Origin: Nematostella vectensis
Lineage: Eukaryota; Cnidaria; Anthozoa; Actiniaria; Edwardsiidae
Assembly: GCF_932526225.1 (NCBI RefSeq)
Contig: NC_064038.1
Coordinates: forward strand, 16,541,075 to 16,605,074
DNA length: 64,000 bases
Direction: 5' to 3'
Shown: positions 9,678 through 21,100 of the stretch, in pieces
Position numbering within the stretch: the stretch's first letter is position 1
Layout of the letters: each line of letters opens with the position of its first letter
Made by a program: the position numbers and the translations under genes
Notes under the pieces: model-generated
What the model saw: the letters and a program-made list of their open reading frames with translations, nothing else
Told to the model about the DNA's origin: nothing
Databases searched by the model: none

Positions 9678-12215
9678 AAAGATTATCCAATCAAAGCAGA
9701 GTACCCACCCCCTCCTCCTTGGTATTTGTATGCCAAGCTATCACTTGAAACAAAATGGCGGCGCGAAGGGGAGTACGATTATACAGCCTAACCGTTTCTT
9801 TGAAGCTGTTCGACACAGCGAAAATAATGTGCCACATTCAATATCGAAAAACACGCACTTATAGTTGACTAAACGCTGAACACAGACCCGGGAAGCACCG
9901 TCGACTCCATGCTAATGCGTTGTAATAAGCTAAGTACAGCAACTAAAACACTAAAAGTTTTACTTGGTACAAAATTAAATAGAGAACTTCTAACTTTCCC
10001 CCTCTGTTTTTCTATCAAAATCACGAGGTATTTAAGTTATTTTAAACTGTTCTTCAAGGCAGTTACTTCATACCGGGGGTCTACTATAAAGCCGGAGATT
10101 ATACATAGCTTTTACTTAATTTTCTCAATAGTTTCACGTGTGATCAAAATACAACGGCGTACAGTGAATATATCAAACAATAAAAGTACTTATAAAAAAA
10201 TAGAGGAGGGCTTAAACTTGAACAACCTATTCTGGGTGCAAGTTTACTTGTGTGACCACAGTCATTGTACTCCACTGGACACCATTAAGCAGACATACTG
10301 TATGAGAAAAATTTGGAGACAGTTAACTTATATGATGGCTTCAGATGTGTTCAGAAGAAAATCACCCCCATTACCACCCCTGGATCTGTCCTACAGAAAA
10401 TATAGGACAACAGACAGAATCATTTTCAAACATTAAAAATTATAAGCGAGAGAGAGAGAGTATTTTGGCCTAAAAGTGTGGCAAAGCAGCAGAAATGATG
10501 TAAAATGTTGAGATTGCATTGTTTCTATAATTTTGTGCCACTAATTTACTTTGTGTATTCTAGCGGGGAATTATGTGATCCTGTGCTTTGCAAGTGTGCA
10601 CCAGAAATTAAAACTAGCCACCATCATCTCCAGAAAACCAACCCAACAACCCCTTTCCAAATACTCCAAAGCATTAAGCAGACATATGAGAAAAATTTGG
10701 TGACAGTTAACTTATATGATGTGTGTGATATAGGACAACAGACAGGATCATTTTCGAACATTAAAATTACATTAAATCAGGCATCCTATTTTAGCCTGAC
10801 AATGTTTTGAAAATTACAAAATAATATAACTGAATGATCAATTGTCAATTACACCCACACAAACTCTCTATTTTTGAACAGAAATTCTGTCCGCTTGATT
10901 AAAGGGTGCAACTTAGTTTACATGAACATTTTTCATCTTTATAAAAGAAAAGATAATAGGGGTTTGATGTATAAGCACTAAACTTCTGATTCCTTTCCAT
11001 ACAGAAGTCTTTAAATGTAGGCATGTATCTTTATACCAAGCCAAAGAAAATACGGCAGAAATTGCTTTGTTTATTTGGCAGTATCCACTCAAACTTTGCA
11101 TCATGCACTGAATTATTGTACAATACTGCAGAAAATTCCACTTGTCATGTATGCCAAGAGCATACCACTTGAAAAAATTTACATATAAATAAGCTTCTAC
11201 TCATGTGCTCACTAGGCCAGTCCCTTTCAATTTCATCGATTATTTTTATTCGCAACGGCTACTGTAGCACCTAAACCAAAACGAAAAGACAAGACAAAAA
11301 TGGTTTACCACAACTCTGCTTCTTGCTTGTTTCAGTCGGCTACCATTCTTCTGTGACTTTGATGTATGCGAGTTACCTCAAACACGCTATCAGGTACTGG
11401 ACGTGAGATTCCATGATACAGCATGTAACTTGCGAAAATGTAAACAAAAACTAAATGGCAGGGTACCCATCGGGTACCCAAGAGGTATTCGCTTGTTCAA
11501 AGCATCAAAATGATGAAAAACTATTGTAGATTCCGTCGATGTATTTCCTTTTTTTGCTGACACCGTCCTGACCTAACGAAAATCCCAACTTTCTCAGATC
11601 GATAGGGCACACATGAGGGCGAAATTTTGAGTGACGTTGGCCGTAAATCTTGAAATAAATATTTTCTCGCCACGATCGCACTAATTCGTTTTTACAACAA
11701 GGCGTCCGGGTTCCTCTAGCATGCAGTAAACGCAATAAATCATAGGTAGGAGTATTATTCGGCCGACAGAAGAACGTTCTCTGCGTGGTTCTCTCGCCGC
11801 GGCTATGCAGGCTGCCGTTTTGTGTAATAATGAGGTAAACTGATACCTCCAATTTTAGTTATGATCCTAGCTGGAGACCTGGGATAAGTGTGGGGAGAGC
11901 CCCGAGTGAGGTCAGGGCGGGCAGGAAAAACACAGAGGAAAGAAAGGGTTTATCCTTCGTGCTCCCCTCATACTTGTCCCAGCTCTCTCGCACGGCCATA
12001 CAAAACTAGCAAACGAAACCACGAACGATTTGTCGTATTCAGGCGCGTATGCCCCCAACATCATTGACGTCCAAAAAGTGTGTCATTTCTTATGAAGAAA
12101 TCTTCAAATACTATGCCTTTTCCATATGATACCTATGACTGCGCACCACTCTCAGCCAATCCTGGGCACGCGCCTGGTATCTGCTCTTAAACCCTACAAA
12201 ACCTACGCAGGCTTC
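9678..12215. other. intergenic repeats, no gene recognised
   Basis: Two related segments, about 10284-10440 and 10674-10770, share TTAAGCAGACATA, GAGAAAAATTTGG and AACAGACAG, so a ~150-bp unit is directly repeated. A long open frame at 9909-10436 covers one of these units but has no recognisable domain and biased low-complexity composition; I do not call it a gene. Confidence 0.45.
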
Positions 12216-12216
12216 T

Positions 12217-12985
12217 TAACAATTATTCGCCGAAGGCGAAGTGAATAGCGGGGACTGAACAAAATTTGGTGTAATCTTTTTATCGAATTTTCAACTTTGT
12301 TTAACTTTTGGTCGCGCGAGACGATAAGAGGTATCGCTTTTTGCAGTTTTGATAATGTTCGTATCTTTTTAAAGACTTTGTTCGCTTTGAAGATTGGGGA
12401 CACCAAATACATACTGTTTTACCACACAATGCTTTCAAATAACCACGAAATTGAGAACCTCCAATGAAGGCATTACAATTACGGATTCTGACAACATTAT
12501 TTTGTAGACTCATTTAGTTCCGTTTGACACGTCGTTTTTAAGAATTTGATCGTAGAAATGTTTTCTTCCGCTTTGAATCCTCGAACAGACGATAAGGTAG
12601 ATTGGCTAAAATACTTCTTTCAATTGCAAATACATTATGCAGGCCTAAACTTTGAGTAACTTATCGTTTTCCTTCGTATAAAATGATTTTTGTTTATCAA
12701 ATAAAATTTCAGTTAACGTGAAATTGTCGCGCGCATTGCAAATCATTTCGGCGGGAAATTGTCATAATACAGTTAGTTTGAAGCCGATTTTTCGTAAAGA
12801 CGGTGAATCTAGATTAAATTTAGCAAAAATGTTGTTTTAATGTGAAGCTCGATAATTTCGGGTGCAAAAAGTTTTTTTATGGTTATTTCACAAATCGACT
12901 CATTTTCCCGAGTTTTAGCGGTGAATACATCCATTATTCCGAGATAGCGAACCAATCAGAGCGCGCGTTCTTATGAAGTTCCCGC
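12217..12985. repeat. candidate interspersed element with hairpin end
   Basis: One edge has the hairpin TTCGCCGAAGGCGAA (12227-12241) within TTAACAATTATTCGCC. The other edge contains CCGAGATAGCGAACCAATCA (12939-12958), ending directly before copy B of the 2.5-kb repeat. I know edge sequences of this style from anthozoan repeats, but no second full copy is in the window, so the limits are approximate. Confidence 0.35.
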
Positions 12986-13004
12986 CAAGTATATACTAAA
13001 ACGT

Positions 13005-15547
13005 AATATATAGATTTAGGCACTGCCTAAAAGCGGAGCCAGCATTGAACACCTTTTGTGTTGACTGATCGAGGTATTTTTGGGGGATCTAGGATCCTGC
13101 TCTTTACTGAGATTTATTTATTGTACCAACCAAATGGATCCAGGCCATATTCAATAATTTAAATTATGCAGTAGATCAAAGTTAACAAACACAATTCCTG
13201 GTGTGAATATGGCTGTCAAAGTTGTCAAGAGTCTAATGACAAATTCTTATGTCCCATCATGGAAGTAATAGAAAAAATGTATTGAAATTAAAATCCCAAA
13301 ATATATCTCCTTTCATGCATTACACATTGGTGCACCCACCTTTACCAAATAGTGGCCTTGTTGTTGGTGGCCTACTCCAAAATGAATGCAATGAAGAAAA
13401 AACAGATTGATTTTGGAAGCAAATCCTAAAAAAAACATCTAAGGCATCACTGACAGTGCTAAAATGCTAACTTCTAATTTCAAAACGAACCCTTTCATTG
13501 ATCTATGTTTGGAGAAGAGAGGAAGCAAAGAATATCAATTGACTAAAAATAGTCGACAGGAGAGGAAATATAAAGGAAATTGACTCAACTTGAAAGGCTT
13601 GGTGAAAAAATATAACAGTAATGAAAATAATTTGATTGAGCATTTCTTGACATTTCCCCTTTCCCATTATCTTAACCCTTTTACCACCACAGTCCTCTAA
13701 AGAGGCCATGTCTATGCTATCCAAGCTATGTGGACAGAATTCTATTATTGAAAAAGAACAAGGTTGTTGCTAGTGTTATAAAGTTTAAGTATCTTGCCCT
13801 AAAAAACCCTCCCCTTAATAAAAGTTCCATTATTGTACATTTGTAAAGCTACAATCTGACAAGCTTTGTCCTTGTGAAGGACAAGTAATGGATGAAACAG
13901 AATTTCAAAGATAGAATATAGTGTCAGACACAATTTTAGATGAGATGAAATACTGAAGTTTTAATGTACCATTTTAAGTGGTGATCTTCCATCCCTATGG
14001 GAATTAATATCTACAAATATACATCCTTACATGCATTATATTTTGGTGTTTTTAGAAACCCTGTATCCAACCATTCCAATGAAATAAATCTAAACCTCTA
14101 AAATAAATGTAATGGGAAAGAGACTTGGAAAGGAAATCCTAAAAAGAAGATATCAGTGAAAGTACTAAATGAAAATTTCTAATTTAAAAATCAAATCTGT
14201 TCATTAATTTATTTTTGGTGCAGAGGGGAAATAGCAAAGAGCATCAATTGCATAATAGTCAAAAGGGAAAAGGAAGAAATATAACTCTTCTTTAAATGTT
14301 TGAAAAGAAAATATAATAACAATAATGTGATAATTATATTCAGTACTTTCCTAAAATTTCCCCTTTCCCATTTTCTTTAGGTTGATAGAAAACTGTTTTC
14401 TTTACAGATTAATTATTTAAAAAGCAAAAGTTTGTTTTTAGTTTACTATAATATAAGTATCTTGTTTTAAAAAAAACTATTGTGTACTGCTGAATCACAT
14501 AGTAATGAACTAGTCATTTGAGCCCCCTCCCTTATGGTACCGGGGAAGTCAGGGGTTAATGTGGGATTTTAGATTACTTTTTAACCAGAATATATCAAGA
14601 GGGGTGGTGGTATTGACTGTTTTTGACTCTTAACTTGGAAACAGGCTTTTATTAACGTTTAATCCCGCACCCTTTCCTGGGACCAAGTGTGGGGGTATCA
14701 AATGACTAGTGAATAAGAACTCCCTACTGTTATCTTTCAAGACATGGTTTTCAATTCTCAAGTCTTCCAGTCTTTAGGATTCATCTTGGCCCTCAGGTAG
14801 TCCCTGGTTCATAAAAGAGTGACATTTCTTTCAAAACAATCTTTTCATCAAGACATTTATAATCTGACTAAATTCCACAACTATTTGAAAAAATAAACAC
14901 ATGAGATGCAAGATGCAGACAACAATACATATTGGCAATAGGGGTTGAATTTTTTTTATTCTCGGTAAGGAAAATTTCTCTTGTAAGTTGAAAAAGTTGC
15001 TGTATCTTCTAAGGATATGTATCTTTTTTTCTTAGGACTAAGAGCACAGGATATAAAGACAAGAAAGGTCTTCTTTAGCAGTATATGACAAATGCAACCA
15101 CACGATATTGGTTAGCCTTTATGAAATATTTAAACACAATCAACAACAAAGATAGAACAAAGAATGTCAAAACAAAAGGAGTTATGCTCAAATAATTTGA
15201 TTACTAAGTTAAGTAGTCGCATTCTCAAAGCAAACAAAAAGGACAACAAAAAGCCTAATAACTGACCTTGCATTGTTTTTGTCGCTTTCTTGTGGTTGTG
15301 TTCGCTTTTAAATTTACTAGCTAAAACCAGACATATCCTCACATAAATCTTGGCGTGAATGAATATTAGAAGATCTCCTCTAGTTGACTTTATCCCTAAG
15401 TCACAAAATTTGAGGCAAAAAGAAATAATCATCGCATGGCAAGAACTTTTTCCCTTGCTCCGTGCTTGTATTTAGCCGCCATTACGGGGCCGAGTGGGGC
15501 CTGGGAGTTGCGCGGCTGACTGACTGGCTGGCCGCGCTGGCTCCGCT
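13005..15547 (+). repeat. 2.5-kb non-coding interspersed repeat, copy B
   Basis: This is the most complete copy. Its 5' edge has AATATATAGATTTAGGCACT and the perfect palindrome TTAGGCACTGCCTAA, then AGCGGAGCCAGC. The 3' edge is GCTGGCTCCGCT, the inverted complement of that motif, so short terminal inverted repeats bracket the element. The interior parallels copy A throughout. No protein-coding frame is conserved. Confidence 0.75.
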
Positions 15548-15577
15548 ATTAATTTTAGAGACTAATTCTTCATACAT

Positions 15578-15829
15578 ACAGTCGTTTGACAAAAAGTTGT
15601 CATCAACCGGCTTTGCGACTACGCGACAAGCCCGCATGTAGGCATGGGTAAAAACCACTGAAGCGCCTAGTTGCATATATTAGCCACCGCTACACCGTCT
15701 AAGTTTGAAGTTATGCAGTGGCTAATATATGGAGCTAAGCGCTTCAGTGGTTTTTACACATGCTTACATGCGGGCTTATCGCGTAGTCGCAAAGCCGGTT
15801 GTTGACAACCTTTTGTTAAACGACTGTGT
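15578..15829. mobile_element. foldback MITE with ~110-bp inverted arms
   Basis: The left arm 15578-15687 and right arm 15718-15829 are reverse complements at roughly 90%, sharing ACAACCGGCTTTGCGACTAC (one mismatch on the left), AAGCCCGCAT and AAAAACCACTGAAGCGC. Only a 30-bp spacer separates them. It lies just past the 3' edge of copy B. No coding capacity and no clear target duplication were found. Confidence 0.8.
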
Positions 15830-18023
15830 ACTGGGGACAAACAGTAATTAGCAGATTAGGGGAAAGAAGCTAGCGTGCACATTTGGGGCCCCCTCGCCTC
15901 GAGCTATGAATTATTTTCGAGATGATCGTATTTGGGAGGCGATGATTAAATAAAAAGATTGAATCTCAAATGAAGACACACATTTTCATATGATCACTGC
16001 ATTTTTCATTTTTGTATTTATATTTAGCCGAAGTATTTATTTTATTTTACTCTAATCCATTTATTTTATTATACCATCGTTTGCATTGAACCGCGACCAC
16101 CAAGTCTCAAAACTCTTTTTGTCAATAGCCTTTTTTGACAGTTACCATAACTTATTCTGCAATGATCAATATTCTGGAAACTCTTGTCAATAATTTCCAT
16201 CTGTTTAACCGCTTTCTGGCTTCTGTCATTCAAATAAACGAAATTTCATTTAGTGCCTTTATAGTTTAGCCCCTCGCGGAGAGGTGGCGGGATTCAGGGG
16301 CGTGTCTCCATTTCTGTGCTGTCCAATGAAAGGGCTTCGTGGATTTTGAATGATAGAAGCCAGAATGCGAATTAGCTGCTGTAAATCGTCGGCGAGATTC
16401 CTCACACTATTAAAAACCGCAGTAAGATGGCTTTGGTATCGAAATAAAAGGTAATGTTTCCAGTGCTAGAAAAAGATACCAAAATAGGACAAAATAAAGA
16501 TAGATAACAAATGGAACAAAATTTAGGTGGATGGCTAAAAAAGAAACTAGCCGGATGTTAGCCAACACATTTTTGAGTATTTGCAATTTGAGCGTCGAGT
16601 TTTCATCTTGCGTGGTGGCGAAGTAATGCCAGCAACGTTAACCCCTTATAATTAATGTTCAATTATTAAAAAAGTTTCTAAATAATTCTAAAAATATTTT
16701 AACTATTTGCCGTTTTTAAAACGGCAAGCTGTTTTCGCCGGGATTTCTTGGTTCTATTTTACAATAACAAAGCCCCTGGTATTTTGTAAATACCTTTGGC
16801 TGTATTGACAATACCCCAGCTTTGCTGGTAAATGAAATAAATTGTGTTGAAATAGAAGCAGTTCTAATTAATGATACTATATATTGGGAAATAGCCAATA
16901 GCAATGGAAACCAGACAAAATAACCATTAGTAGACTCAAGCCTCAAATGTTTCAATCATATAAAATTAATTTAGCTTGTGTTTTATTGGTGCATCCACTT
17001 ACACAAGACATAAATAGTAATAATAATTTGTAAACCACACGTGACCAGTGAGTGCAGAAGAACAACTTGAACATACATGAATAAATGAATATCACGTGAA
17101 CATACATGAATAAATGAATATCACGTGAACCTCCTCCTGAGCGATGAACACGCTCGCATCAAGGAAAACACACGCGAAGGAACGCGGGGTTAGCATACCA
17201 ACGCGCAAGATAAAAGAACATCGCGTGAACAACACGCAAAACATGTGAACAGCACATGAACTGCGCGCAAAGCACATGGAGAACAACGGAACCACGCGAA
17301 ACACATATAAAGCACACGCGAAACACGTATAAAGCACACAGATGAAACAAATGAAAATCGTGTATCGCTTGAGCAACATTTTGGCCCTTCACTAAGAAAA
17401 TTGTACCAAACCCTTGACTACTTTGTTAGACTGTCTGATTTGGCTTGGTACATTGAATGTACAAAAATAATAGATAAAATAGGCGTTATTTTTCTTTAGA
17501 AATAGGCATTTAAGTACGCTAAATGCGATGATAAAGAAAGTTAATGTTGCGTGCGTGGTCACTAACCCAATAGATGGGGATTTAAAATCAGCTTACTCAG
17601 CTCCGATAAATGTTTGAAGACATATCCTAGTTTCTCCGGCTTTCCCCTGGTTTAAAAGCTGGCCAAGATAGCCTTAAAACTACAAAATGATATAATGTGC
17701 GATTTTGTGTTTAATAATATGGTACATGTTGCAATGCGGAGCTGGTACTTCTATTATAGCCGAATTCGTTTTTGCGCGACCGCCGAGAATTCAAATCCAT
17801 TCCTCGTCCAGGAATAGTGCGTAGTCAATCATACCACCGTGACCAATCAGTTCCCTTACTGTGTGCAGTCAAATGGTTTACGATGCGACAGTGAAAACAT
17901 GAAAGCCGTCGATTCCTTTAGACGGTTGATTGTCTACGTTGTATTCCCTAACGAGAAAAGGATTTTAGATTCACAGCGGTCGCGCATCAACCGAAAGTGA
18001 TAGCATAGTAGAGGTTTCTGTGT
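15830..18023. other. downstream flank of Pax gene A, no gene recognised
   Basis: Contains a 30-bp tandem duplication GAACATACATGAATAAATGA at about 17070-17129 and a stretch rich in ACACGCGAA and CACATGAAC words (17150-17350), whose minus-strand open frame gives a Cys-rich artefact. A palindrome TGCCGTTTTTAAAACGGCA sits near 16708. ATTAAA on the minus strand near 17712 could serve Pax gene A as a poly(A) signal. Confidence 0.4.
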
Positions 18024-18176
18024 CTAGTAATACGGTACGTAGGCTGTGTGGTAGCCGGCTTGAGCTTGTAACATCGAGAATGAGAAAGCGGCGACTGGGG
18101 AACCAAATATTGCGCCGTCAGTACAGGGCAGCAGTCTCTCTTTCCGAAGACGTGCGCGTCTGTTTGAGAACCAGAC
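18024..18176 (-). CDS. PaxD-like gene A, homeobox exon 2 and C-terminus
   Basis: This is the last coding exon of Pax gene A. It starts after acceptor TTCCAACAG in phase 0 with VWFSNRRARLRK, the end of recognition helix 3 of the homeodomain. Serine at homeodomain position 50 is the Pax hallmark. After the homeodomain there are about 38 residues (ending AYVPYY, then TAG) with no known domain. Phase and sequence join directly to the exon ending at 24421, whose last residues are EARVQ, the conserved intron position between homeodomain residues 46 and 47. The intron is 6.2 kb. Confidence 0.88.
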   Translation of the reverse strand, partial: VWFSNRRARLRKERLLPCTDGAIFGSPVAAFSFSMLQAQAGYHTAYVPYY

Positions 18177-21100
18177 CTGTTGGAAGAGGTTGTGAAAAGA
18201 ACTCAGTCAAACAGCGCAAATATCCGCTAATATTCTAGAAGAGCTTCGCTTACTTATAATGACCACAAAATGAAAGGGACTATATGCGGACGGCGTAGGT
18301 AAAAAACAATGGAATCGGGTCTGATTTGGGTCTGAGAGATTTCCAACCGTTTTCCGACAAACCATGTAAAATTCAAAGTTTTACTGTCTAACCTGTCCCT
18401 GTTTGCTATTTTACAATGAATATTATTTTTCCTGAGTATTTCCTTTTAAACTATTTTGAAAATTATCACTTAGGTGCTTATCTCGGGTTTTTTCTCGGGT
18501 TTTCTCAGATGTTGGCAATTCGCAATGCCCCCAGCAGTCAGTGCCATAGGATATGCGATTTGCCAGCATTTCTTTGTCTTACTGAACAATCAAAAGAGAC
18601 TTCGCGAATTCTGGCTGGTGTTGGCGATGTTTGCGCGGGGACACCTTCTAACATGGTGTTCACACAGCACCAGCACTCCTGGGCCTGTCTGTACGGGGTT
18701 TGAGAGCAATCATCAAGAGATGTCTGTTTAATCTAGTGCAAACTTTAATTCCCGTTTTAGAAAGTTTTCGAAATACTTTCGACAGATCTTGTGGTTGTTA
18801 ATTGGACATTTTCGTTGAGAAGACTGTGAGTAAAAAAATTGACTCAGACTAAATAGTACAACTAGAAAAACAAATTTCAAGAAGAAAAAACTGGGTGGGC
18901 GTGGGCGGTAAGGAAACAGGGGAATAAAACAACACAGGGTTATATGTTGTGCAGGTCTCTGGAAACAAACTGCTTTCGTTCATAAACATGGTGGATGATA
19001 TCTACCCAAACCCTGTATTCACATGAGCAATAAAACGTGAATTCTTGTATGGAGCCACGCCTTTTAACCCTAAGGTGAGGAATGTCTATTTCCGCGTTAT
19101 AGTCATTATTTTGAAGAAAAATATTAATAAAAAGAATTTGAAAAGGTGTTCCTAAAGGAAAAGGAAGTATAGTTAGTAAAAGCCTATTTTAAAATATATA
19201 CATTTTCACTATCTTTGCTTCCGCAGAATAGTAAATACTTGTCAATAAGAAAAAACAATATCGCTAGGTGGTCACGTATTCTTATTTTTCACTTATATGC
19301 TTTTCCTGATATGACTATTGGTGGTTTTGTCCTTTTGCGCTAATGGGAAACATTAAAGGGTTTTCCTCAGCCGCCATTTTGTTATTGAAGAATAAACACC
19401 AAGATTGTGAGAAAGCATCCATTTCAATCGGCGGATATTACGATATATTAGCTATTCAATTCAATCAGTCGAGTATCAACGTTAAATAATAGTGTAATAA
19501 TAGTTATTGTTACCATTTCTCTTATTCTGTCTAACGTGTCTAAATGACCAGGACTGGGTCGCTTAGCTGTGACAGTGAGGCCGTTACAATGTTTGTCTTT
19601 TTAAATGCCCGATTCTATGGTTTTTCACGACCTATATTTCTGCCCCTTGATTGTTTTTCTCGCTATTTCACATATCATTGATTTATCATCTATTTTTCCA
19701 TTACTTTCCTTACATTCAGCATCGAAATATAGCTGTACATATAGTACAAGGAAGAGATAAATAGTTCTACAAGATGGAGATAAAAATATAATAAAACTTA
19801 GAGATACTACTAAAAATAATAAAACTAAGAGATAAATAGATATAGATAATAGGAGAGATAAATCTAAAACAAAGTTCTTGATAGTATTGATAAGAAAAAC
19901 TACTTGCCACGCTATTTTGAAAAAAAAGAAAAATTTAAGGGAAGCATTGGAAGGTGTTTTCTCATAGTTTTTGACTGACACACACACACACAAATGCGAA
20001 CGTTATTTCGAACAATTTTTATGCTATTCCTATAGATAATGAGCGAGGTCGTATAACTAGAAACTTAACAAAAAAATCCCGCAGTGCCTTGGAAATGAAA
20101 TGATAACATCTTACTAGCAGAGTAGAAGCATTCCCCAGAGCATAATGGCAATGGACGTATGGTCTTTTTGCTTAATTTATTACTTTCTCTCAACAAGCAT
20201 AACACTAGGAACCTGTTACTCAACACTTCTTTCGATGTAAATACTCTACTGGCAGCATAAACAAACTTCGATGAATTTTCAAATCAATTTGTTCTGGCTT
20301 AAGTTGATGATTCGCACGCGCGCGCACTCTTCTACTTACATAGCCACCTGCGATGATTTACCGTACGCTAGAGATACACCAATAATGTGAGCGTGTTGTT
20401 TCAAAGGATGAAAAACCGCCTGATACCTAAGTGAGCACGAAAAGGAAAGAGAATTTCCGGCGTCTCTGAAACAACTAAGGCAAATTGTGGGTTTTTGGAT
20501 AAGGGGTTTTATCTGGCACCGTTGATGAAGTCAATAACAGATAACAGCCAAGGAAATGATCTTCCATACATCCAGATGAAGTCGTGATAATTTGGGGAAG
20601 AGTTGTCATGGTGATGACATGATTAAGATGGCTTAAATGGCGACCGACCACTTTAAGTCAAGTACTCTCTCGAGATCTCCATTCTGCGGATAAATAAAGC
20701 CGCACCACCACCTTCGGCATTTCCTCAGAAAGAAAGAAAGCTCATTTGTTATAACTATTCCAAATGTCACTACAAAAGCGCGCGAAACAGATTTGTTTTC
20801 TCTTCTGTTGCGGGCGGATAAAGAATTAACAGAGCCTTATGGGTGTTATTATCAAGTCCTTCTGAAAATTGCATAAGAATTAAACTCAATAAAACACGAT
20901 GTCAAAGTACTAACGGATGCTATTTAAACGTACTTGAGTCGCACTTACGGTTGAGTCGCACCGCCGCACGCACCCGCTTACAAAACCCCGACGCACTTTG
21001 CCAGACACTTAAAGCAATGGCTGAAGCACTCGAAAACTGTTTTACACCGGTTCGTTAGCGGAAAGTTGAAAAGGCTGCAGTGTGCGCCACTTACTTCTGA

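Noticed and set aside
9909-10436. 175-codon open frame
   Set aside because: It overlaps a direct repeat (10284-10440 and 10674-10770), has no domain and has AT-driven composition.
11505-11852. 115-codon minus-strand frame
   Set aside because: No domain, no splice context; surrounding DNA looks repeat-derived.
17092-17392. Cys/Phe-rich small proteins that look toxin-like
   Set aside because: Two overlapping frames over a degenerate ACACGCGAA-type repeat; no proper signal peptide cleavage or conserved Cys spacing.
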